From contig DHIR01000178.1 of the NCBI GenBank assembly GCA_002403905.1, forward strand, positions 763 to 7,831: a DNA stretch of 7,069 nucleotides. Direction: 5' to 3'. The notes beneath the pieces were generated by a model, which saw only the letters and a program-made list of their open reading frames with translations, made no database searches and was not told the origin of the DNA. Made by a program: the position numbers and the translations under genes. Below are positions 1 through 6,156 of the stretch, piece by piece. This DNA is from Mucilaginibacter sp. UBA4741 (GTDB lineage Bacteria; Bacteroidota; Bacteroidia; Sphingobacteriales; Sphingobacteriaceae). Numbering within the stretch: the first letter of the stretch is position 1; the number at the start of each line of letters is the position of its first letter.

Positions 1-56
1 TAAGATTTGTAGGATTTAACTAAGATTTGTAGGATTTAACTAAGATTTGTAGGATT
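1..56. repeat. 20-bp tandem repeat, 2.8 copies, at the window edge
   Basis: The unit TAAGATTTGTAGGATTTAAC is present perfectly at 1-20 and 21-40, and its first 16 bases recur at 41-56 before the sequence diverges. Each unit contains GATTT twice, so GATT cores start at 4, 13, 24, 33, 44 and 53, alternating 9 and 11 bp apart, about one per helical turn. The first copy begins at base 1, so the array may continue to the left. There are no unique spacers between copies, so this is a simple tandem array and not a CRISPR. The last copy also forms the left arm of the palindrome at 40-132. Function is unknown. Confidence 0.93.
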
Positions 57-132
57 ATAAGGTGGTAGGATTTGATTTTTTAAATCCGGCATATAATAAA
101 ATCCTACCATCCTCTAATCCTACAAATCTTAG
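40..132. repeat. Long imperfect palindrome (about 31 paired bp) built from the tandem repeat unit
   Basis: The outer arms 40-57 and 115-132 are perfectly complementary over 18 bp. After a small internal loop (58-60 opposite 113-114), 61-62 pairs with 111-112. With one bulged T at 110, 63-73 pairs perfectly with 99-109 (11 bp). The apical segment 74-98 holds a further small inverted repeat, GATTT (74-78) with AAATC (82-86). Both stem blocks carry the core GTAGGATT, so the inner stem looks like a diverged copy of the outer one. The right arm could pair equally well over 16 bp with the tandem copies starting at 1 and 21. It may be a dispersed REP/MITE-like intergenic element, a bidirectional terminator, or a structure-forming site; the sequence alone does not decide. 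Confidence 0.9.
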
Positions 133-134
133 TT

Positions 135-142
135 TATCTTTA
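135..142 (+). promoter_or_regulatory. Putative -7 promoter element of the hydrolase gene
   Basis: TATCTTTA matches the Bacteroidota -7 consensus TAnnTTTG except for the last base and lies 18 bp before the ATG at 161. The same ten bases, ATCTTTACCT, occur at nearly the same distance before the receptor gene on the other strand (4839-4848), which supports a shared promoter or start-site element. No convincing -33 TTTG box is visible; that region falls inside the right arm of the palindrome. The transcription start is inferred, not observed. Confidence 0.45.
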
Positions 143-160
143 CCTACCAATTAGACACCT

Positions 161-1249
161 ATGCTTTGTATCAGCTTAAAAAATAAAATATGTACGGTAT
201 GGGTATGTTTTATACTGTTTGCCCAGGTATCGGCAGCATTAGCCCAAACTCCGCAATATCCGCCTGCCGAAAAAGTAGCCCGCGATTTTAAAGCGCTGCT
301 CAATCGCCCGATTGTTGATTTTAAACCCGAGTTCACCAACATTCGTATGGATTCTATACAGGTTGATAAAGGCTCTATTTATACCGAAGAAACCGAGCGT
401 ATGCCTATATTGATCTACAAGCCGGTTATAAAGGGACAAACCAAGTTTCCGGTGGTGATATTTTTGCATGGCACCGGCGGTAATAAAGATGGCGGCGACA
501 CTAAAGCGATGTTTACCAAACTGGCCAAACTAGGCATTATGGGCGTAGCTATTGATGCCCGCTACCACGGCCAGCGCATCCCCGGCGGGGCGCATGGTAG
601 CAAAGAATACACCGAAGCCGCTTACCAGGCTTTTAAAACTAATGATAACACGCATCATGCCTACCCGTTTTTATACGATACCTCTTATGATCTTTGGCGC
701 TTGGTTGATTACCTTATAACCCGCCCCGATGTTAAAGCCGACCGTATTGGCATGGGCGGCATATCCATGGGTGGCATTGAAACATGGATGGCTGCATCAG
801 TTGATACGAGGGTACACGCGACAGTACTGGGCATAGCGGTACAAAGCTTTAAGTGGAGTTTGGATAATAACAAATGGCAGGGCCGTGCAGGCACCATTAA
901 CGATGCCCATAAAAAAGCGACCCGCGACCTGGGCGACTCCACCGTTAACCAAGCCAATGTAAAAGCCGTATGGGATAAAATATTACCCGGTATTACCGAT
1001 GAGTTTGATTGCCCATCGATGATCCGCCTGTTTGCGCCGAGGCCGCTGCTGATATTAAGCAAAGACAAGGACCCCAACAACCCATACCCCGGCGCGCAGA
1101 TAGGTTTCGCTACCGCGACTGAGGCCTACAAGGCCCAAAACGCTGCCGATAAACTGGATATAGTAGTACAACCCAACCTGGGCCACGTATTTAATGCTAA
1201 GGATATGGAAATGACCTGCCAATTCTTCTGCAAGTACCTGCTTAACTAA
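161..1249 (+). CDS. Secreted alpha/beta hydrolase (dienelactone hydrolase / S9-like esterase fold)
   Basis: Residues 1-29 form a signal peptide (basic start, hydrophobic core 12-24, cleavage probably after ALAQ), so the 362-aa product is exported, probably to the periplasm. The hydrolase fold is recognisable from the strand PVVIFLHGTGG (97-107), with the HG oxyanion-hole motif, then DARYHGQR (132-139), and the nucleophile elbow GISMG with Ser202. His342 in NLGHVFN is the probable catalytic base. The acid is probably Asp302 or Asp304 in the SKDKD segment after strand LLIL. The DARYHG motif and layout resemble dienelactone-hydrolase, acetyl-xylan-esterase and prolyl-oligopeptidase-like hydrolases, so ester cleavage (for example sugar acyl or acetyl esters) is possible, but the substrate is not determined. 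It is transcribed alone, after the left-edge repeat, and ends 4 bp from the convergent GLPGLI gene. The ATG at 161 is the first in frame and gives a complete signal peptide. Confidence 0.92.
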   Translation: MLCISLKNKICTVWVCFILFAQVSAALAQTPQYPPAEKVARDFKALLNRPIVDFKPEFTNIRMDSIQVDKGSIYTEETERMPILIYKPVIKGQTKFPVVIFLHGTGGNKDGGDTKAMFTKLAKLGIMGVAIDARYHGQRIPGGAHGSKEYTEAAYQAFKTNDNTHHAYPFLYDTSYDLWRLVDYLITRPDVKADRIGMGGISMGGIETWMAASVDTRVHATVLGIAVQSFKWSLDNNKWQGRAGTINDAHKKATRDLGDSTVNQANVKAVWDKILPGITDEFDCPSMIRLFAPRPLLILSKDKDPNNPYPGAQIGFATATEAYKAQNAADKLDIVVQPNLGHVFNAKDMEMTCQFFCKYLLN

Positions 1250-1253
1250 GGCA

Positions 1254-2027
1254 TCATAAAGTAAAAGCCTTAAGGTAGGAGTGCCCCCAGGTGCCCCAGT
1301 CGCCTATAGCTTTATTTAGCGTTTCCTTAAGTGATTGCTTGTTTACGGGCTTGCCTTTTTTTGGCGGCACTATTTCATTTTCGGGGATAGTGGTTTCAGT
1401 TACTTTAGTAGCAACCCAGGCTACGTTTTCATGTGGCAGGGCCACTTCCAGTATCATGCCCGGTAGGCCGGTAAATGATTCGGGCCCGCCGGGTACAAGT
1501 ATCTTATCTGTATAAAAAGCTACCACATAAATAGAATCCATCACAATAGCATTGGCGCGGCGGCATGGGTAGCCGGCAATATCGCGGGTCTCGTCGGTTA
1601 TTTTCCAGTTGATCTTTCTGATGGTGTCTTTCAACAAAAAGGTTTGCTCAAAAACTAATTTTTGGGCCGTACTCATGCTGGTATTAAAGTCGGAGTAGAT
1701 GGTGTTAAATTGCGAAGCCATCTGTAAATCAAACCAGCCATTGCGTTTTTCATCCTCGTCTACTATGGGCGTAAATATGGTTTTGTTCCTGCCGAATTTA
1801 AGCGTACTCTTCATGACCTTAAATTGCGGATTCGACTTTTGATATTCTTCATAAGGTTTGGCTAGCCAGTCCTCGTTGTCTTTGTTAATTTCTTTACGGA
1901 TCAAAGCATACATATTCGCTTTTTTTTCAAACTCAATAACGCCTGATGAGGTGAAATGCGTCTCTTGGGCCAGGCAAGAAACTGTCAACATAAAAAAGCA
2001 ATAAATGGTTATTATAAAGTTTTTCAT
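1254..2027 (-). CDS. GLPGLI family protein (secreted, function unknown)
   Basis: This 257-aa protein carries the family hallmark as GLPGM at 187-191, within GPESFTGLPGMILEVALP. Before it comes the usual conserved block W-K-I-T-D-E-T-R (141-148) followed by IAGYPCRRA (150-158), with Cys155. The C-terminal third is lysine-rich (PPKKGKPVNK, 221-230), as is common in the family (Porph_ging, PF09697/TIGR01200). I chose the ATG at 2027 because it opens directly on a signal peptide, MKNFIITIYCFFMLTVSCLAQ; an in-frame ATG at 2054 would add nine residues and overlap the upstream gene. TVSC is not a good lipobox, so cleavage after CLA by signal peptidase I is more likely. The start follows the receptor stop by 7 bp, so the two are almost certainly cotranscribed. 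GLPGLI genes often accompany such beta-barrel proteins in Bacteroidota. The biochemical role is unknown; a periplasmic or surface partner of the barrel is an inference. Confidence 0.93.
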   Translation of the reverse strand: MKNFIITIYCFFMLTVSCLAQETHFTSSGVIEFEKKANMYALIRKEINKDNEDWLAKPYEEYQKSNPQFKVMKSTLKFGRNKTIFTPIVDEDEKRNGWFDLQMASQFNTIYSDFNTSMSTAQKLVFEQTFLLKDTIRKINWKITDETRDIAGYPCRRANAIVMDSIYVVAFYTDKILVPGGPESFTGLPGMILEVALPHENVAWVATKVTETTIPENEIVPPKKGKPVNKQSLKETLNKAIGDWGTWGHSYLKAFTL

Positions 2028-2034
2028 AGGTAAA

Positions 2035-4821
2035 TTATTTTGATGCACCGGCACTCATTTTTGAAAAATCGTATGATAAGGTTAGCAGGAAATATCTTTT
2101 AATAGTGGTGTACCGTTGCTCGGTAATAATGCCGCCATTAGCATAGCGATTAAAGCCTTGATTCTGGTTCAGAATATCATTCACTGTGCCCATTATTTTA
2201 AAACTTTTCTCTTTTAAGAAAGCCTTGCTGATCGAAGCATTCCATAATGTACGTTTGAATTGCGGCAGCGCAGCTGTTTTGGCGGTATAGGTATATTCGG
2301 CATCGGAGCCTATCTGCCAATTATGAGGCAAATATAAGCCTGCCCAACCCCTTGAATTAAAACCACTGCTGTTGCTATTGTAAATGGTTTGCAATGAACT
2401 TTGATTAACGGTATAAGTGGGGCCCGCTGTTACATAAAAATCATATTTATTTTCAACGTATTTGTTGACGCTGAGCCCGCCCTGGTAACTGTTGTTTTTT
2501 GTGGTGTTTAGTTGGCTAACTGCATTAACACCGTTTGTTACTATATTATAAGTGGTTCTGCTGCTGACGTTGCTATTGATGCCGATATTAATACCACCTA
2601 TTTTACGGCCATAATTAAAGTACCCGTAATAACTATGCTGTATTTTACTGCTTAGGTTAAAATATTGGCTGGTAGTTTTACCAGTTGCATCAGTAGAAGT
2701 ATTGTTTACAATAGGATTAGTTGTAAAACCGTAATCTCCGCTTATATAAAGATTTTCACCGCCTATAACTTTGTAAGAGTTGTATGACATCCTGAAGTGA
2801 TTATAAAATGACGGTGTCAGATTTGGATTTCCTAACGTAACGTACAATGGGTTGGTATTGTCTTTAACCGGTTGTATTTGGCTAATGCTTGGCTGTTGGG
2901 TATTGCCATTATAGTTTGCCCTAAAAGAACTTTGTTGTGAAAACTTATATACATAACTGGCCTGTGGAAACCAATTGATGAATTGACGCTTTAGTTCATT
3001 ACCAGTATAAAGGTTGATTTGATCGAACGATACATCAGCGGCTTTGGTGCCGATGTTAATAACGGTCTTGCCCTTGTTATAGTTCAAAATAATACCCACC
3101 TGGTGCGAGTGTTGATTGAGTTTAAAAAAGTTACTCAAAGAGTCAACCAGTACGTTGTAGTCGCCGCCACCGGCACCACGGCTGTAGGCGAGTTGGTCTG
3201 AGCTGGCGTGATCAATATTGAAACCATAGTTAAACACCAGGTTAATACCTTTAACAATAGGTTCCGTATAGGTGATGTTGGTATTTAAAACCTGGCTTTT
3301 GTTGTCAGATGTTTTATGTTGATCTGTTGGCTGAGCGGCGTTTGGCGTTCCGTCATCCTGAAAAGATTGCAGGTTTGATTTAAGAAAACTTGTGCCCTCG
3401 TTGTTATCAGTATTACCGCCTATCAGCACAGATAAAGTTCGCCCTTTTTTCTTCAGCTTTTTGGTGTAGAAAACACTCGCATCAAATCTATGGTCGTCAT
3501 TGTTGCTGACGTTGCTGGTAGTGGTCAGGTTAAGCAGACTATTATCCCCACGCCGGCTGGTATCTGTACTAAGGCTGTTGTTTTTGTTGTTTTTATAACT
3601 GCCCGAAGCGGTGATTTTAAGGTTAGCGGTGGTATCCAATTTAACTTCAATTTTAGCATCCAATTTTTGGCGAAAGGTGGATTTGTGGTCTACCTGGCTG
3701 CTTTTGCTGTTAATTACAAGGTCGGGCAGGTTATTCTGGCTAATGGTGTTTTGGTTCCCGTCAATAGTTAATTCACCGATTTTGTAGTTTCCGTTAACTG
3801 CATACTTATCTTTGTCCAATTTGTTGTCATAATGTACGCCGCCCGTAATGGCTTTAGGTAATCCGTGACCGTTATAGTAAAGATCATCGCCGCCATACGA
3901 AAAATACATGCCGCCATCGTCCGTCATCTCCATATTATTGTTATCGCCATATTTTTGAGCATCGTCCCAGTTAAGGCCGGTGGTACCATTGTTCGAGCCT
4001 ATGCCATAAACAGAGATCTTCTCCTTATTCTGAAATTTATTGTACATCAGCTGGCCCTGATAATATTTATCAGTACCCGCTGCAGCAATCGCTTTACCAA
4101 ACGAGCCGGCTTTTTTGCCGCCTTTTAATTTGATGTTTAAGGTTTTTGTAGTTTTATCATCGTCTATGCCGGTAAAAGTGGCCTGGTCGCTTTTTTTATC
4201 ATATAGCTGCACTTTGTCAACCATATCTGCACGTATGTTTTTAGTTACCAGGGTAGGGTCGTCACCAAAAAACTCTTCGCCATCCAACAAAACTTTACTA
4301 ACCGTTTGGCCCTGTGCGGTAATTTTGCCATCCTTATCAACCTGTATGCCGGGGAACTGCCTTATCAAGTCCTCCACCTTATCATTAGGTTGTATAACAT
4401 AAGCCTTGGCGTTAAACTCGGTGGTGTCGCCCTTTATTTTTATGGCGGTTACCTGGCCCTTAATTATAACATCTTTTAATAAGCGCGATTTAAGTATCAG
4501 GTTTATTTTGCCGAAATTATGTGCCGGTGCCTTATCATCCAACGTAAAATCTTCTGCATAATCGGCATAGCCGGGGTAGGATAGTACCAGTATAAACTTG
4601 CCGGCGTTAAGGTTGTTAATAGCGAACGACCCATCAGCCGCCGCCCGTGTAAATTTAGATAGTGTAGAGTCTTTGGCATTTAACACCATGATGGTGGTAT
4701 TATGCAGGGCTTTTTTTTCGGACGTATCTACAGCCGAACCCTTGATAGCATAATTGCTTTGCGCATAACCGGTTAACGAGAATAGCACGAGCAGCGCAAT
4801 TGAAGAAATTGTGATTTTCAT
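2035..4821 (-). CDS. Outer-membrane beta-barrel protein, TonB-dependent-receptor-like, with N-terminal carboxypeptidase-regulatory domain
   Basis: The 928-aa product has a signal peptide (1-20, cleavage before QSNYA), then an Ig-like CarboxypepD_reg domain (about 24-110, with the typical ADGSFAINNLNAGKF turn). A plug-like domain follows (about 115-233: DVIIKG, then DLIRQFPGIQVDKDG, VLLDGEEFFGDDP). The remainder, about 240-928, is beta-barrel sequence rich in alternating aromatic and polar strands, ending in YFLLTLSYDF plus a short tail. This architecture matches the OMP_b-brl_3 (PF14905) group often called outer membrane beta-barrel family protein, related to SusC-like and TonB-dependent receptors. 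No SusD gene follows, so it is not a standard polysaccharide-utilisation pair; the partner here is a GLPGLI protein. I see no clear TonB box. An early barrel segment (291-320) is unusually rich in Asp, Asn, Gly and Tyr. The likely role is transport or surface display at the outer membrane; the substrate is unknown. It has its own promoter region upstream. Confidence 0.92.
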   Translation of the reverse strand: MKITISSIALLVLFSLTGYAQSNYAIKGSAVDTSEKKALHNTTIMVLNAKDSTLSKFTRAAADGSFAINNLNAGKFILVLSYPGYADYAEDFTLDDKAPAHNFGKINLILKSRLLKDVIIKGQVTAIKIKGDTTEFNAKAYVIQPNDKVEDLIRQFPGIQVDKDGKITAQGQTVSKVLLDGEEFFGDDPTLVTKNIRADMVDKVQLYDKKSDQATFTGIDDDKTTKTLNIKLKGGKKAGSFGKAIAAAGTDKYYQGQLMYNKFQNKEKISVYGIGSNNGTTGLNWDDAQKYGDNNNMEMTDDGGMYFSYGGDDLYYNGHGLPKAITGGVHYDNKLDKDKYAVNGNYKIGELTIDGNQNTISQNNLPDLVINSKSSQVDHKSTFRQKLDAKIEVKLDTTANLKITASGSYKNNKNNSLSTDTSRRGDNSLLNLTTTSNVSNNDDHRFDASVFYTKKLKKKGRTLSVLIGGNTDNNEGTSFLKSNLQSFQDDGTPNAAQPTDQHKTSDNKSQVLNTNITYTEPIVKGINLVFNYGFNIDHASSDQLAYSRGAGGGDYNVLVDSLSNFFKLNQHSHQVGIILNYNKGKTVINIGTKAADVSFDQINLYTGNELKRQFINWFPQASYVYKFSQQSSFRANYNGNTQQPSISQIQPVKDNTNPLYVTLGNPNLTPSFYNHFRMSYNSYKVIGGENLYISGDYGFTTNPIVNNTSTDATGKTTSQYFNLSSKIQHSYYGYFNYGRKIGGINIGINSNVSSRTTYNIVTNGVNAVSQLNTTKNNSYQGGLSVNKYVENKYDFYVTAGPTYTVNQSSLQTIYNSNSSGFNSRGWAGLYLPHNWQIGSDAEYTYTAKTAALPQFKRTLWNASISKAFLKEKSFKIMGTVNDILNQNQGFNRYANGGIITEQRYTTIKRYFLLTLSYDFSKMSAGASK

Positions 4822-4841
4822 TAGGTTGTTTTTGGTACAGG

Positions 4842-4849
4842 TAAAGATG
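4842..4849 (-). promoter_or_regulatory. Putative -7 promoter element of the receptor/GLPGLI unit
   Basis: Read on the minus strand this is CATCTTTA, two mismatches from the Bacteroidota -7 consensus TAnnTTTG, ending 20 bp before the receptor ATG. It is followed by CCTGTACC, and the bases ATCTTTACCT (4839-4848) are identical to those before the hydrolase. No clear -33 box is visible in the A/T-rich sequence upstream, so the call rests on position and on the match between the two promoters. Confidence 0.35.
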
Positions 4850-4877
4850 TAACTAAAAAATTAGTAATAGAAATATT

Positions 4878-4907
4878 TTAACATTTCTTAACTTTAATTA
4901 ACATTTT
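4878..4907. promoter_or_regulatory. Three TTAAC direct repeats at exact 10-bp spacing (possible regulator-binding site)
   Basis: On the plus strand TTAAC starts at 4878, 4888 and 4898, giving TTAACATTTC, TTAACTTTAA and TTAACATTTT. One repeat per helical turn is the pattern bound by tandem dimers of OmpR/PhoB-type response regulators, whose known boxes in some bacteria are TTAACA-like. The block lies 29 bp upstream of the putative -7 element of the receptor gene, a suitable place for an activator. The region is very AT-rich, so chance is a real alternative, and no cognate regulator is encoded in the window. Confidence 0.3.
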
Positions 4908-4979
4908 ATAGTCACCCATAAGACGTTAAGTTTTTCTATTAGTTACTGATAGTGTGATAAATAATTGAGGTTAATAATA

Positions 4980-5008
4980 AATATGCCCCCAAGGTAAGGG
5001 GGCATATT
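4980..5008 (-). terminator. Strong hairpin terminator of the ABC/GntR operon
   Basis: A perfect 11-bp stem (4980-4990 with 4998-5008, including a GGGGGC/GCCCCC core) closes a 7-nt loop. Reading on the minus strand it stands about 63 bp after the stop at 5072 and is followed by the T-rich run TTATTATTAA. The plus-strand side has no T tract, so it acts mainly for the minus-strand operon and insulates the receptor promoter region downstream. Confidence 0.8.
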
Positions 5009-5071
5009 ATGGTGATAAGATAAAAGTAATGAAAGTGTATGAAAGCCGATATTAATTGCAAAAGTAATTGG

Positions 5072-5768
5072 TCAATTCTGATTTACTTTTGCAAATGATT
5101 TGCCGTTTAAGGTAATAGTAGCGCTATCTGTATAGCTATAATTGCTCTTGGCGATCTGACTTAATAACTTTAGCTCGCTTTTACCGGCTATTTTAAAATC
5201 GGCAGCTTGAATTTGGTTGTGTGTATTAACGGTTATAGTAGCGTCGCTGGCAGTTGCAGCTGCGTTTAGTTTGCCTATGGCGTTTTCATCTAATTCAAAC
5301 TGGGTATCTTTACCGACTACAATATTCATTACATCCTGTGTAAAACCGGACACCTTGGTTACCGCCCGCTCCCAAAACATTACTTGGTGCGTTGCAAGCG
5401 GCGTAGTAATAACAGTATTTACCTCGGGGCAAACCACTACTATGCCAGATTGATAATAGTTAAAATTAGTTTTGTTAACATAATCTACAAATAGGGTATT
5501 ATCGCGTTCGGTAAGAGCCACTTTTTCCTTTACATTATCCACCATCCACACGCCAAATTTGGGGGCCTTTTTCCACACGCAAAGCCAGTACGTTACCCGC
5601 GTTTAGCCGAATAGTAGTAAAACTATTTAACGGAGTAAATTTCATGCCGTAGTATGGTTTTCTAAAATCGCCTTTTATGTATTCTGCACGTAATTGAAAA
5701 TTAAATATTGCCAGGTAACCAAATAGGATAACGGTAGACAATAGCAATAATTTGTTGCTTGTTTTCAT
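5072..5768 (-). pseudogene. Membrane-anchored putative adhesin/DUF2807-like protein, interrupted by a one-base frameshift
   Basis: Two overlapping frames make up one gene. The first starts at the ATG at 5768, encodes a hydrophobic N-terminal anchor or signal (about residues 6-25), runs to residue 77 and stops at 5535. The second is open from before 5578 to the TGA at 5072. The total length is 3n+1, and dropping one base near 5561-5572 joins LALRVEKGP to KFGVWMVDNVKEKV, giving an uninterrupted protein of 231 aa. The joined sequence is rich in short beta strands, with SDATITVN and DSATITLNGKS near the end, like the DUF2807/putative auto-transporter adhesin (GIN) group. That family call is tentative. 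The gene begins 10 bp after the GntR stop, as the last gene of the operon, and is followed by a terminator. The only visible defect lies at adjacent homopolymers (G5 at 5561-5565 and T5 at 5568-5572 on the plus strand), so an assembly error is as likely as a true mutation. The GTG at 5578 is not a convincing independent start, because it would lack the anchor. Confidence 0.7.
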
Positions 5769-5778
5769 GGTTATATCT

Positions 5779-6153
5779 TTAATTTTTGTAATTTTTCAGC
5801 TTAAAATCTTCATAACGTTTTTGCAACTCTTCAAAACTAATATCAAGCAGATAAAGGCTCTTGAAAAAATCAGGCAGTTCCTGCTGCATAAAACGTTCGC
5901 GGCGTATAGTCTTTATATTTTCAATAGCGTTGGCCGTTACAAACAGGCCCAGGCCACGTTTATTAAATATAATCTCATGCTGCTGTAAATACTCGTAGGT
6001 GCGCATTACCGTATTGGGGTTTACCTGTAACTCAACCGCCAGCTCACGTACCGATGGTACTTTTTCGTCAGGCAGCCATTTGTTTAAGGTTATGTGTTCG
6101 CTCACATAATCAGCAATCTGAAGGTAAATGGCTTCCTTATCTTTAAAATTCAT
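5779..6153 (-). CDS. GntR-family transcriptional regulator, YtrA-type
   Basis: The 124-aa protein has an N-terminal winged helix-turn-helix. AIYLQIADYVSEHI (8-21) is helix 1, PSVRELAVELQVNPNTVMRTYEYL (33-56) covers the helix-turn-helix with the NPNTVMRTY recognition helix, and KRGLGLFV (65-72) is the wing. Only about 50 residues follow, mostly helical, which is too short for the FadR, HutC or MocR effector domains and typical of the short YtrA subfamily. YtrA regulators usually control adjacent ABC-transporter genes and in Bacillus respond to cell-envelope antibiotics; a similar role here is inferred. It starts 3 bp after the permease stop and is followed 10 bp later by the adhesin-like gene, so it sits third or later in the operon instead of first, which would still allow autoregulation. 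Confidence 0.92.
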   Translation of the reverse strand: MNFKDKEAIYLQIADYVSEHITLNKWLPDEKVPSVRELAVELQVNPNTVMRTYEYLQQHEIIFNKRGLGLFVTANAIENIKTIRRERFMQQELPDFFKSLYLLDISFEELQKRYEDFKLKNYKN

Positions 6154-6156
6154 GGG

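Noticed and set aside
1..56. Possible CRISPR array
   Set aside because: The repeats are directly adjacent with no unique spacers, and the unit is only 20 bp; no cas genes are present.
151..342. Minus-strand 63-aa frame across the hydrolase start
   Set aside because: It is antisense to the signal-peptide region, has no recognisable features and is best explained as a shadow of the hydrolase gene.
1247..1272. Hairpin TAAGGC/GCCTTA between the convergent genes as a shared terminator
   Set aside because: The stem is only 6 bp with a 14-nt loop, overlaps both coding ends and has no T tract, so it is too weak to call.
2028..2054. Upstream ATG at 2054 as start of the GLPGLI gene
   Set aside because: It would place nine polar residues ahead of the signal peptide and overlap the receptor gene by 20 bp; the ATG at 2027 opens directly on the signal peptide.
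3490..4402. Plus-strand open frames opposite the receptor gene (3490-3771, 3865-4128, 4115-4402)
   Set aside because: They lie antisense to a well-supported gene, have low-complexity hydrophobic or Ser-rich translations without recognisable domains, and lack promoters.
2035..4821. SusC/SusD polysaccharide-utilisation locus
   Set aside because: No SusD-like lipoprotein or carbohydrate-active enzyme neighbours the receptor; the adjacent hydrolase is convergent and not in the same operon.
5072..5578. Independent 168-aa protein starting at the GTG at 5578
   Set aside because: It would lack the membrane anchor or signal encoded just upstream in the other frame; a one-base shift joins both parts into one coherent protein.
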